Under the pieces are notes generated by a model. The model was not told the DNA's origin. It was given only the letters and a program-made list of their open reading frames with translations, and made no database searches. This document shows, piece after piece, positions 17,132 through 27,500 of a DNA stretch of 46,866 nt (position 1 is the first letter of the stretch; every line of letters starts with the position of its first letter). The position numbers and the translations under genes are program-made. Source of the DNA: Candidatus Lokiarchaeota archaeon (GTDB taxonomy: Archaea; Asgardarchaeota; Thorarchaeia; Thorarchaeales; Thorarchaeaceae); contig WJIL01000097.1 in assembly GCA_014730275.1 (NCBI GenBank), forward strand, positions 1 to 46,866, in the 5' to 3' direction.

Positions 17132-17293
17132 CTCGACATATTAGGCATTACCAATACCAGTAGCACGAACAAGTGCTTGATGATGGTTGATAACGGGAAA
17201 CTGCTTAGGGTATTCTATGTAGAAAGAGAAGGTGACATTGTAGGGATTACAGCATATAGAATAAGCAAAGTGAGAAAGTATAAGCCAGAGTAA
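17132..17293 (+). pseudogene. C-terminal remnant of a toxin-like DUF4258/RelE-type protein
   Basis: The open frame to the stop at 17293 ends MVDNGKLLRVFYVEREGD followed by IVGITAYRISKVRKYKPE. This matches the last two strands of small DUF4258-like or related toxin proteins (LRVVY, an acidic turn, VITAY). About half of the expected protein is missing: a TAG at 17129 closes the frame and only ATG 17180 or 17183 could serve as a start, with no ribosome-binding site. No antitoxin partner is seen. It reads as a decayed gene. The family call is from memory of the C-terminal pattern only. Confidence 0.4.
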
Positions 17294-17333
17294 TCACATT
17301 CCTTTTGATGAAGAAGGCAATCAGAAGGTGACC

Positions 17334-17834
17334 ATGTTGCGTGTATTTGCAATTTCGGGTTTCTCGGGAACAGGCAAAACTACCTTGGTAAAAGACGTAG
17401 TCAAGCATCTGACCGAAAGAGGATATTCAGTCGGAACCGTGAAGAGCTCTAAAGAAGATATACTTCCCCCAGAAGGTACTGATACATACATACATCTGAA
17501 GGCATCTGCACATCCTGTCGTACTTCTCGGACCCAGTACAACCACAATTAGATACATGCAGAGATTACCCCCAACTAAATTGTTTGAGAGAATCGATGCA
17601 GATATTGTTGTGTTTGAGGGGTTCAAATCAGCTTCAATACCAAGGGTATGGTGCGTGGGAACTCAGACAATTGACTTGAAGAGTATCCCAGATACAACAC
17701 ATGCTATAATCAGCTGGAAATCAACTGAAACAATAGATCGGCATTCCATTCCAGTTCTGCAATCTGATGCCATTGAGGAAATAGCAGACATAATCGAGGA
17801 GCATGCAGTTGAGCCTGAAAATGTACAGTTTTGA
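17334..17834 (+). CDS. mobB: Molybdopterin-guanine dinucleotide biosynthesis protein MobB
   Basis: 166 aa. The N-terminal P-loop AISGFSGTGKTTLVKDVV is the MobB signature. TVKSSKED follows at the usual substrate-side strand. DTYIHLKASAHPVVLLG matches the MobB region where a His/Asp/Thr contact is expected, and DIVVFEGFKSASIPR is the conserved (V)EGFK motif. It supplies GTP-binding help to MobA in making the guanine dinucleotide form of the molybdenum or tungsten cofactor. ATG 17334 is preferred; GTG 17328 overlaps GAAGGTG. It stands alone, so cofactor genes must lie elsewhere. Confidence 0.88.
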   Translation: MLRVFAISGFSGTGKTTLVKDVVKHLTERGYSVGTVKSSKEDILPPEGTDTYIHLKASAHPVVLLGPSTTTIRYMQRLPPTKLFERIDADIVVFEGFKSASIPRVWCVGTQTIDLKSIPDTTHAIISWKSTETIDRHSIPVLQSDAIEEIADIIEEHAVEPENVQF

Positions 17835-18188
17835 ATAGATTGAATTCAACCATCCATTTCTCCAAAATTGAAAAAGGGCACCAGTTCAATGGCAAAATGG
17901 GGACATTTGGAACACGTGTTCTAAGTAAAGTATCCAAATAAACCACCATTTCGCGCGACTTTGAAGAAGAGAATATGGTAACTAGCGTTCTAAGAGGGGT
18001 TTCATAGCATAGTGCCTAATCGGTAAAACGCGACTCTTGCCTTCCCTAAGTTTAATATAGTTAATTAACAATAGCAAATCATCACACAGAGCATTGTGTT
18101 GACGAGGAGAGCAAGAAATCACGAATTTCACGGAGTTAGTAACCGGTCAGGTTAGTTTCTTGGTTCTCACTCGTATTGCTTTTTCACC
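17835..18188. other. Upstream region of the giant surface-protein operon
   Basis: No gene is seen. It contains a perfect 12-bp palindrome GAACACGTGTTC at 17910-17921, flanked loosely by TTTGG and CCAAA, and the promoter element described separately at 18051-18067. From that element to the first start codon the leader would be about 120 nt. Confidence 0.4.
18051..18067 (+). promoter_or_regulatory. TTTAATATAG TTAATTA promoter element of the giant-protein operon
   Basis: TTTAATATAG is a plausible TATA box and overlaps the 12-mer TATAGTTAATTA (18056-18067), which also occurs at 15465 and 37709. It is the best promoter candidate upstream of the 14-kb operon. A strong ribosome-binding site (GGAGGT, 18190-18195) precedes the TTG start at 18201. 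Confidence 0.5.
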
Positions 18189-18200
18189 GGAGGTAGTAAG

Positions 18201-21200
18201 TTGCTAACTGAGAGAGAGAATAGAATCAAGATAGTGACGGTGCTCATTGTCGCAGTATTCATGTTTGGGCTGGTTCCGCAAGCAGTCTGGGCAGGACAGG
18301 CCTATGAGCAAGGAAACCAAGCCATTCCAGAGCCCTTTGATGGCTATGACCTCGATTGGATCAATATTTTCTATGATCCCAACGATGAGGTCATGACGAG
18401 AGTCGCAGAACTAGTTCATGAAGTAATATCCTATCGATTGAACAACATCCGACTTGTCCAGATTTCATCGCCTCAAGATGTAGAATATAATCTGATGGAT
18501 AGGCCATGGATGGCAGTATACGCATTTGATTCGAATCTGACAGGAGTTTCCTTCGAAAGTCGATTCGTTTCTTGGCGGTCATTCTCTCAGATTCTATCTG
18601 CAGAAAGACAAACCCAACATATTGTGGGAATGGGGAACACCCTTTCTCTTCAGGAGTATCTTGATTCTGATGATTCTCACATTCACATCAATGAAGCCCA
18701 ACAAACCGATGCCATATTGCTTATGATGTATGACATCTGGACGGTTGCATCTATTGTAAAACAGAAAGCCGATGTGAATGACGAGTATGCAGGTGCTGCA
18801 AAGGATCTCCGGTCAATAGCTACCAAAATATACGCAGACAACTTCAATGCATTGTTCAAAGCCCAGGCGAATCCTACAACTCCAGTCGGGCAAGTAGATG
18901 AGGCTGCTAGAAAGAAGAGAAAAGAGAAAATGTGGGAAGAGCATGCACCCGCAATTCGCCCGGCAAAATATAGAAGAACAGAGAACGGGAGCCTTGTTGA
19001 AATCCCACCCGGTGAAGTCCCAGAAGATTTCTCACCCACCATGAAAATAAGCTCGGAGGCTGAGCTGGCGGATGATGATTTTGTTCTTGGTGAACTACCT
19101 CTTCTCTCAGGCCTCAGAGGCCCGATTGGTGATATCGTCGATATCTTGCTTGAACTCCTAACTGACAAGGGGAAAACGGTACTCTCAATCCCCGAAGGTG
19201 TTATGGAGACTGTCAAGGAGGCCTTTGGGAGTATACAAGAACTAGTAGGACTTGTTGATGATTTTGATGCTGAAAGCGTTCTGAAAGAACTCCTACAATC
19301 GCTTGCCAATGAATTCCCGTTTGTAGAAAATCTCAAGCCCTATCTCGATGTTCTCGTCAAGTTACTTTTCAATCTTAGAGGTGAAGTTGAAGATATAGTC
19401 CCAGTAGTCACTGAGCTGATTGAGGGTCTGTTATCGGATGTTCTTCCTCCAGAAGCCCTAGACATGGTCGAACTTGTTCTGGACATGGGTTCTTCACTTC
19501 AAACCACAATTGAAGCTGCAAGAGAAAATGGAAAGAGCATTTTCAATGTCTTGGTTTCACATTTCACCGATCAGCTGTTCTCTAGGACTCTGAATAAAAC
19601 ACTCGTAGCAACTCTATCAATGTCACAGACCAATGCAAATACCATTCTTACCAAAGCAGACGATTTCATTGGTCCACTCATTCGTTACATAGTCAGTCAA
19701 GATGCCCAGAAACTGTTAGAAGAACTCTACGGTCCACTTCTTCAAAGCGTATTGGAATCTGTCTCATCCGCAGCTGAAGAAGCTGTGGGAAAAATTGATT
19801 CCGTAATAATGCTTGGTTTAACTCTAACCGAACTAGTCGACAATTTTGATGAAGAGAGCATCGCAACCCTCTTGCAAGAAACCCTTATCGAGATTATCGG
19901 CTCTTCAGGAATCACTGACACAGCTGAGAATTTCGCTCAGGATTTACTTGATGTGGTGAAAAGATACAAAGAACAAAGTCTCAGCAGCATTTCAGATTTT
20001 AGAAACGAAACATCTACAGTTATTGACAACGCTGTAGATTCTACCGTCTCCAGTAGCACGCGAGCCATAATTGAAGATCTTGTGCTTTTGATTGCAGGAT
20101 TCCATAATGATGGTTTCAGCCCAAGTGACGTACCTGATATGTTTGAGATAGCCGAAGCTATACTGGACGAATCGGACCTTCCAACAGATACACTGAACGA
20201 CTTGAAAGACTTCCATAATTCAGTGGTCCAACCCACACTCCTAACTGTTGGAGAACTAACTGATAACGACGGACTAAGAAAACTTACATCACAAACAGTT
20301 TCACAGTTTCAGACAGAATTCAGTAGCTATTCTGCAGTTTTCATGCAGGTTGTAGAATACTTCGATGCTGATGACTACCTTTCTTCTATCCCTAATTATG
20401 AGAATACGTTGGAGACAGCAGGGCAATTCTACCAAGTTGTGATCAGAGTTTCGGGAGCAGCAAAAGGCCAGTCCTTTGAAGGCGTTGTACAATCTGTCTG
20501 GCTATCAATCAACGGAATAATTGGATACCATCCATCATTTGATAATGTCCCCATTGATGCATACCTAAATCTTCTACAGATTCTCTTTCCAGAGGCTTTT
20601 GGTCTTGAAAGAGGCGAAGCACCACGCCCAAATCAAGTTATAGACCAAGTTATGGAAGCAGCCCAAGGAGAATTGAGCGGGGCAATAGACCCATCCACAC
20701 TTGAGGTCTTCCTTGAATTGGTCATGGAGGTAAAGGGGCTCTTTACAGAAGGTCTTGATTGGATTGTCGGAAAGATTCTGGATTGGTTGCAGGGACTCAT
20801 TCAACCGGTCATCAAGAATCTTGAAGATGCGATAACGAGTGTTCTTGGGGAAAATCAGGAGCTACTCGGATTTCATAACACTCTCCCAATAGGACTTGGC
20901 TCATGGTCATTATTCGATTTAAAGGTCGACCTTGGTATTATTGCCAACTTCGCAATTGACGCTTCACCCCTCTTTGATATGGTGAAAAGCCTGATACTGG
21001 ATGCTCGGCAAGTTTTCAGTCTAGACAATCTTGGAGATTTCTTTGGGATTGTGTTCAAGTTCTTTGAAATATCACCGCAGTTTTATGCAGAACTAGGTGT
21101 TGCTGGATTTGATACCGCACAGAACCCCTTCATGAAATTCCTTCTAGAAGCACTGGGAGTTTCTTTGTCTTTCAGTGGGAGCGCCAAATTCGTACTCAAC

Positions 21201-24200
21201 CTCTTCACATTCAAGGGTGGAGTCTTTCAGTGGGAGAACTTCATGAGGATTGTAGAATGGGCTCTCAACATCAAGGTCGAGATTTCACGTACCTTCACGT
21301 TGCTTGATTTCCTTACTGGTGGTGTTGGTGGCGGCGCGCTCAACACCGTAGCCAAATTCCTTGGATTGGACGCAATTACAGTGACCATATTTCTAGGTGT
21401 TGAGCTGATAATTATCAAACAAGCTGCAACGGCGACCATGCCTGAAGTATCCACATTGACTCTCATCTTGACTCTAGGTGCTACTTTACACATAGGAATC
21501 AGTATCGTCATTGCATCCCTCGACATAGATGGTACACTTGAGATCATTCTAGAGTTCTTCCAGAACCTTGCCAATAGCGCACCAATGCAAATCACGCTCA
21601 GGTTGATACTGACACTGAAAATCAAGATTACACTAGCCTTCTCAGATATCAAGAAGAAATGGGTCTGGGAGGTTCCAGGGTCTCCCTGGGATCTGTCTCC
21701 AAAATCTGGAGATGAGGAATATGAGGAATCAGGGGTAGGTTTCGACTCGGATGGTGACGGACTATCCGACACGTATGAGGAGGGCGTACCTGGTCTTGAT
21801 CCGTCAAAGACAGATACTGATGGTGATGGTGCCTCTGATAAGCTCGAAGTACAGACCATGGGCACAGATGCCACAGTTCCTGACGAGGACAACGATGGCC
21901 TCCTAGACGGGGAAGAGTGGGAGTTAGGAACCAGCCCAGTCAACTCAGACTCGGATTATGACGGAGTGAACGACTTCGATGAGGTAAACAAGTACAAGAC
22001 AGACCCGCTGTCTCAGGACACAGATGGGGATGCCCTGAGTGATGCGTACGAAATCTTCACTCCATGGAACATCTCTGGAATCACACCCACCGTAACCGAA
22101 GTTGTCATTGGCGGAAAGACCTACAATGATAGAACTGATCCACTTGTGGCAGATACAGATGGCGATGGACTTGTTGATGGAGATGAAGGACCAATGGGCG
22201 ATTACTACGGGCTTAGCTCGCTCTACAATGAGTCTGACGATGCCGTTGATGGTAATCCGCTGATTTTCAATGACGGGTATACGCACCCCCTTGATAGTGA
22301 TACTGACGACGATAGCTATCTTCAGCTCTACAACGGTGACATCGACCAGCAAGCACTGACCTTCCTCAAGGACATGAACGATGGTGCAGAGGTTGCAGGT
22401 TTCACCATCACAGTGTACGACGAAAACGGTGAGCCAGAGAAGAAGAAAGTAGTAACGAATCCTGTGAATCCAGATACAGACGGCGATACCGGAATCGAGG
22501 ACCGTACACCGCAACCGGGCGCATGGATAAACAGTGACGGTTACGAGCTCGCTCAGACACCGCCAACAGATCCTACAGACGGGGATTCTGACGACGACGG
22601 CCTCATCGATGGCTTGGAGGGTGTTCTGAAAGAGAATAGCAACCACACGAATGCAAACGACCCAGACACGGATGACGATGGACTCTATGACATGGAGGAG
22701 TTGCTCATGGGAACTGACCCACGTTCTGCAGATACGGACGGGGATCAGATTCCAGACGGAGAGGAGTTCTTCACTTTCTTCACCAATCCAAGAATAGCAG
22801 ATTCTGACTTCGATGGCGTCATTGACGGGGAAGAGGTCTATCTTTGGCATAGCAATCCGTTATCTGACGATTCGGACGGGGACGGACTACGAGATGGCCA
22901 AGAGATACTGGTGTTCGGTTCCGATCCTATGGACGAAGATGGCGATAATGATGGATTGAGTGATTTCGAGGAGGCCAAAATCTGGTACACGAATCCATTC
23001 GAATACGATTCTGATGGAGATGGGCTTTCTGACGGGGAGGAGGCGTTGGAATGGGGTTCGGATCCGCTGAACTGGGACACCGATGGTGACTCCATCAAAG
23101 AACCCAACGAAGATGGTGAGATGACGTGGCCCATGAACGATTACCACGAGGTCAGAATCTACGGCACCAATGTCACCGATGCTGATAGTGATCTAGATGG
23201 CTTAGGGGATGGGTTGGAATTGTACCTAGCATCGGGTCAAATACCATGGACTGAGCCTATCATGATTGACCCAATGATGCATGATACAGATGGGGATGGG
23301 TTGGCAGATGGTTCTGAAGTACGGCTCAAGAACGTGACAGATATCATCTATCCGTACAGGGCAGAAACGCTGTTCTATCCGTACAATACGAGCCCAACTG
23401 AATCAGATACTGATAGAGACAATATTACAGATTACGAGGAGGTCATGGTCTGGAACAGCAATCCAGCCCATAACGATACGGACAATGACACATTGTCGGA
23501 TTGGCAGGAAATCTATGTCTACAATACATCTGCTATCTACAATGACACAGATGGAGACGGATTACTCGATAATGAGGAATCACTAACACCTGTTTATCCA
23601 CTTACCAACGGAACGCCTCCATTCTTCCTAGGAGCGGCAATAGCACAGGATTCCACCTACGAAACGGATGCACTCAACCCTGATAGTGATGGAGATAATC
23701 TGCCGGATGGATCTGAGGTTGATTTCTACGGTACATCGCCTACGGATAGCGATTCGGATGGCAACGGCGTGCCAGATGGCAGGGAGTTTGATACTGACCA
23801 AGATGGTTTGTCGGACGGCCTCGAATTCCAAATCCATACTGAATACGCTCCGGGAGGAGGATTCCGGAACCCAGATTCTGATGGAGATGGCCTCCTTGAC
23901 GGCGATGAATACTATACCTACGGAACTTCACCCACAGAAGCTGATACTGACGGAGATGGCTATTCTGATGGCACAGAAATCTCGATTGGAACTGATCCAC
24001 TAACATATACAGATCAAGAAACTTTCGAGTTGAGACTTGCTGCAAGGCGGGGCGAGACGACTATAGATGTACTTCTCCCCAAGAATGCCACTGAAGTTTA
24101 CCAGAATACACCTGTACGAGCGGTTAACTATACCAATTTCGTAAGCATGTGGGTTACCTACAACAACGGTAGTGGCTGGAGCGAGCCTATACAACTGGTC

Positions 24201-24545
24201 TATGATTCTTCGACCCAGCAATGGTACAATGATACTGTTACATGGCAGCCTGGAGAGTATGAGCTCCGTGTATACGGACAAGATGCTGAAGGCGGTCATC
24301 ACGTAAAACAAGTCTCATTCTTAGTGCAATCTGGCTACCGACCGTTAATACCAATGTGGATGCTGCTTGCCATAGGAGCCGTGGCAGCAGTAGTGGTTAT
24401 CGCCATTGTCGGCTACAAAACTGGCTTCATAGAACGACTCACAAAACGTTTCAAAGATGAGAGTGATACTGATGGAAAGACGGAAAGCGCTACAACGAAA
24501 GAAGAGGAAGAAAGCCCGAAGGACTCAGAGGAGGGAGAGGATTAG
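18201..24545 (+). CDS. Giant surface protein: helical region, thrombospondin type-3 calcium repeats, C-terminal anchor
   Basis: 2114 aa. TTG start with GGAGGT 5-6 nt upstream and a signal peptide ending near AVWAGQA (residue 33). Residues about 40-900 are mostly amphipathic helix with recurring phrases such as LVDDFDAESVLKELL (about 350) and LVDNFDEESIATLL (about 546). Residues about 900-1160 include hydrophobic strand-like and glycine-rich stretches. From about 1180 to 1936 there are roughly 26 acidic motifs of the form D-x-D-x-D-G-x-x-D, thrombospondin type-3/calcium-binding repeats with many N-glycosylation sites. A beta-sandwich-like domain follows, then one membrane helix (about 2052-2072) and an acidic cytoplasmic tail. 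It is translationally adjacent to a second giant surface gene. It is probably a calcium-stiffened stalk or adhesin. The helical half is not recognised. Confidence 0.8.
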   Translation: MLTERENRIKIVTVLIVAVFMFGLVPQAVWAGQAYEQGNQAIPEPFDGYDLDWINIFYDPNDEVMTRVAELVHEVISYRLNNIRLVQISSPQDVEYNLMDRPWMAVYAFDSNLTGVSFESRFVSWRSFSQILSAERQTQHIVGMGNTLSLQEYLDSDDSHIHINEAQQTDAILLMMYDIWTVASIVKQKADVNDEYAGAAKDLRSIATKIYADNFNALFKAQANPTTPVGQVDEAARKKRKEKMWEEHAPAIRPAKYRRTENGSLVEIPPGEVPEDFSPTMKISSEAELADDDFVLGELPLLSGLRGPIGDIVDILLELLTDKGKTVLSIPEGVMETVKEAFGSIQELVGLVDDFDAESVLKELLQSLANEFPFVENLKPYLDVLVKLLFNLRGEVEDIVPVVTELIEGLLSDVLPPEALDMVELVLDMGSSLQTTIEAARENGKSIFNVLVSHFTDQLFSRTLNKTLVATLSMSQTNANTILTKADDFIGPLIRYIVSQDAQKLLEELYGPLLQSVLESVSSAAEEAVGKIDSVIMLGLTLTELVDNFDEESIATLLQETLIEIIGSSGITDTAENFAQDLLDVVKRYKEQSLSSISDFRNETSTVIDNAVDSTVSSSTRAIIEDLVLLIAGFHNDGFSPSDVPDMFEIAEAILDESDLPTDTLNDLKDFHNSVVQPTLLTVGELTDNDGLRKLTSQTVSQFQTEFSSYSAVFMQVVEYFDADDYLSSIPNYENTLETAGQFYQVVIRVSGAAKGQSFEGVVQSVWLSINGIIGYHPSFDNVPIDAYLNLLQILFPEAFGLERGEAPRPNQVIDQVMEAAQGELSGAIDPSTLEVFLELVMEVKGLFTEGLDWIVGKILDWLQGLIQPVIKNLEDAITSVLGENQELLGFHNTLPIGLGSWSLFDLKVDLGIIANFAIDASPLFDMVKSLILDARQVFSLDNLGDFFGIVFKFFEISPQFYAELGVAGFDTAQNPFMKFLLEALGVSLSFSGSAKFVLNLFTFKGGVFQWENFMRIVEWALNIKVEISRTFTLLDFLTGGVGGGALNTVAKFLGLDAITVTIFLGVELIIIKQAATATMPEVSTLTLILTLGATLHIGISIVIASLDIDGTLEIILEFFQNLANSAPMQITLRLILTLKIKITLAFSDIKKKWVWEVPGSPWDLSPKSGDEEYEESGVGFDSDGDGLSDTYEEGVPGLDPSKTDTDGDGASDKLEVQTMGTDATVPDEDNDGLLDGEEWELGTSPVNSDSDYDGVNDFDEVNKYKTDPLSQDTDGDALSDAYEIFTPWNISGITPTVTEVVIGGKTYNDRTDPLVADTDGDGLVDGDEGPMGDYYGLSSLYNESDDAVDGNPLIFNDGYTHPLDSDTDDDSYLQLYNGDIDQQALTFLKDMNDGAEVAGFTITVYDENGEPEKKKVVTNPVNPDTDGDTGIEDRTPQPGAWINSDGYELAQTPPTDPTDGDSDDDGLIDGLEGVLKENSNHTNANDPDTDDDGLYDMEELLMGTDPRSADTDGDQIPDGEEFFTFFTNPRIADSDFDGVIDGEEVYLWHSNPLSDDSDGDGLRDGQEILVFGSDPMDEDGDNDGLSDFEEAKIWYTNPFEYDSDGDGLSDGEEALEWGSDPLNWDTDGDSIKEPNEDGEMTWPMNDYHEVRIYGTNVTDADSDLDGLGDGLELYLASGQIPWTEPIMIDPMMHDTDGDGLADGSEVRLKNVTDIIYPYRAETLFYPYNTSPTESDTDRDNITDYEEVMVWNSNPAHNDTDNDTLSDWQEIYVYNTSAIYNDTDGDGLLDNEESLTPVYPLTNGTPPFFLGAAIAQDSTYETDALNPDSDGDNLPDGSEVDFYGTSPTDSDSDGNGVPDGREFDTDQDGLSDGLEFQIHTEYAPGGGFRNPDSDGDGLLDGDEYYTYGTSPTEADTDGDGYSDGTEISIGTDPLTYTDQETFELRLAARRGETTIDVLLPKNATEVYQNTPVRAVNYTNFVSMWVTYNNGSGWSEPIQLVYDSSTQQWYNDTVTWQPGEYELRVYGQDAEGGHHVKQVSFLVQSGYRPLIPMWMLLAIGAVAAVVVIAIVGYKTGFIERLTKRFKDESDTDGKTESATTKEEEESPKDSEEGED

Positions 24546-27500
24546 ATGAAGCATAGAGTTACATCAATCATTCTACTTGCATTTCTATCAGTAAGCGTAG
24601 TCTCCATAGTACCAGCCTTACCGGCTACAAACACTGACGGAGATGTGGTTTCTACTCCATCTACTCCTCTGAATGATGTACCCGAAGATATTGAGCCAAA
24701 GGTTAAGGATCTCCTTGCTGATGAGCAGCAAACCAAATATCCTGCAGATACTGATATTGGAAAGGCGCTCGGTAATAGAGAGAACCTCTACAGCAAGGTC
24801 TTTGAACCTTGGAAATCGAAGGCAGCCATCCATTCTGTCGCCTATCACGAAGAAACTGGATTCCTGGCACTAGGCGGAGGATATCTCTATGATAACGAGA
24901 TTCACATCTATCGCTTGAATACAGAAACTGGCTATTTCGATAAGGTCTGGGATAGTGGGGACGGAATCATCCAGAGTGATGTGCTTAGCCTTGACTTTGC
25001 TGACACCGACTTGAATGATTTCCTCGAGATTGTGGCTGGAAGCTCTGATGGGCACTTCTATGTGTTTGAGCAAAGACACATCTATGATCCCGAGACCAAC
25101 ACCGAGAACATGTTTGACCATGTGTACACTTCACCGTGGATGTTCCGTGTTTTCGATGTTGAAGTAGAGGATGTCGATAAAGACTACCGCCCAGATATCA
25201 TCGCGGGAACATGGGAAGGTGTGTATCTGTTTGAATATGACACACACTCTGGCTATCCATTCACAGAAGAACATTGGATTGAGTACAGACGGGTATGGCA
25301 CTCGGGCTCTTTGAATGGAGAGAGAGTATATTCCATAGAGGCGGGAGACAGCAATAACAATGGCCTTCCAGAGATCATTGCTGGAACTCGCGAAGGCACT
25401 GTATATGTTTTCGAGAACGATGGGCTCACGACGATAATCAACGGGCAGCCGTTCCCCCTTGTGCAGGATAATGCTTACTACCTGAACTGGACAAGTGAGA
25501 ATTACACATGGACGCCAATTCGAGATATGGCTCTAGGTGAACTTGATGGAACCTCGGGAGATGAAATCGCACTTGTTGCTTCTGGACAGGGAATATTGAC
25601 TCTGGACTGGAATAGCAATCGGAGAACCTACGATTACGAGAAGGTCTACAAGGAGTATGCTGAATGGGAAACCTTCGGACACTGGGCATTGGATTATTGG
25701 GTTGATAAAGTCGTTCAAGCAAAGAACGTCACCTATCACGACCCAAATAATGCATCCATCGTGGAATCCGAACCTATCAATTACGTATGGGGCGGGTCAT
25801 ACTTCATTCCAAATGCAAGTGTCTATCCATACAATACTGGTATGGCTTGGGAGACTGATGGCAATTATTCCACATTTGACTCGAGCATAGCTGGGGTTGA
25901 CAATGCAACAGCTATAGTTGATTTTGGTAAGGATGAAGAAGGCACTGGGGGAGCTAACTCGATGCCAGATATCATTATGGCATTCAGGAATACCTTATCG
26001 ACAGATGTTCTTGATGATTTGAACTTTTCAGTTGGTCAGAGTTCAACAGATTTTGAGCAGATATCAGCTGACCGTTTCACAATCGATGGTAACTTGCTGA
26101 GGATAGATGTCGACGATGCGCTTCAACGAAGAAAATGGGATTGGTTTAGGTATGCCAAGATTTCCGTCTTCAATGGAGCTACATACGAAATCAATTCACT
26201 CGAACTCCAACAGGTCTACAATCTTCTTACAGACGCCCTATCAGTGACTATTGGTCCATTGAGGAGGAATGCATATGCATATTTCTCAGGGACTGAAGAA
26301 TCAGACAAAATCATAGCTGGCACTGCAACGGGCAAGTACATCGGGATTTCCTATGATTCCATGAATGACGATTTCGATATCATTTTCGATTCCGGAGAAG
26401 ATGAAAGATACACAGAAGGAACAGGAATCTGGGACCTAGTAAACGTTCAAACAATGACAGATGTACCAATATGGAGGTATTTGTTCAATCCTAATCCAGA
26501 TGGCTTCGTTCCGCCTCTGTTTCAAATCCCTTCAGGAAAGGCCTATACTTCTTGGAGCTATGGTAGACACAATCTGCTTGGAGCACCAAACTATTTTGTA
26601 GGAACCAATGAGAGCGAGATTGCTGCCTTAAACATGCTAGGGCAAATGGATTCTGAAATCAACTCGTATCTCAGCCCTGTGAATACGTATCTTTCAGGAG
26701 CGGGAAGTGAGAAACCATCAGTGGCTGTTGAAATGCCATTCATAGACACCAATCAATTCAGTAGAATGCCTGTGGTAGCAGTGTCATCATATGACCCTGG
26801 TGTGAATCCAACATGGTCAGCAGCATCGCTTTCAACGGCAAAAATCAATTTCTTCTATCGAAGTACCCAGAATACGTCAGCACCGTTCTCAGAACGGGTA
26901 TCAATTTCCGATGTTGATACTACTGGTGCTATAACAGAACTCCTCGGGGTTTCACAGACCACTCCAAAGATGCATTTTGTGGATGTTGATGGAGATGAAG
27001 ACAAGGACATGGTATTTACGAATGGTCGGGTCTATCTTGCAAGAAACCTCTTGCAGGAGAACGGGGGATACACCAATGATTTGAGCCTCAGCATTGTCCA
27101 TGACTACTTCAAGGGCATAAACGATGTTGCTCCGGGGAAAGGATGGGGTCAACCACATATGTTTGATCTTGATGATGATGGTGATCTCGACATTATTATG
27201 AACTACGTTGACCGTGCAGGGGCGACAGCCTTCCTCAACGAAGGAACAGAGCAAAATCCTCACTGGGTTGAAGACGACAACATCTTCAGCAACAACCGCC
27301 CACAGACGAGCCTTAGATACAACAACTTCACCGATATCCGTATTGTACCTACTGGCAAAGGATATACTCTTGATGTCTACGCGGATGTAAACAATTTCGA
27401 TGTTGATGTCGATTACACTATGGTTGCATATGATTTAGATAACAGCTACACGCTCTGGGCTGAACCGATATTTGATGCAGTTGACAGTTACATAGCTGCA

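Noticed and set aside
17601-17640. GGTTCAAATC string resembling a tRNA T-loop
   Set aside because: It lies inside mobB and encodes its conserved EGFKSA motif; no tRNA cloverleaf around it.
21227-23147. Long Ser/Ile-rich reverse-strand frames opposite the calcium repeats
   Set aside because: They are shadows of the repetitive GAT/GAC codons of the plus-strand protein; no ribosome-binding sites and low-complexity composition.
21740-24010. Repetitive DNA that could suggest a CRISPR or satellite array
   Set aside because: The repeat period and variation follow codons of thrombospondin type-3 motifs; no constant direct repeat with unique spacers.
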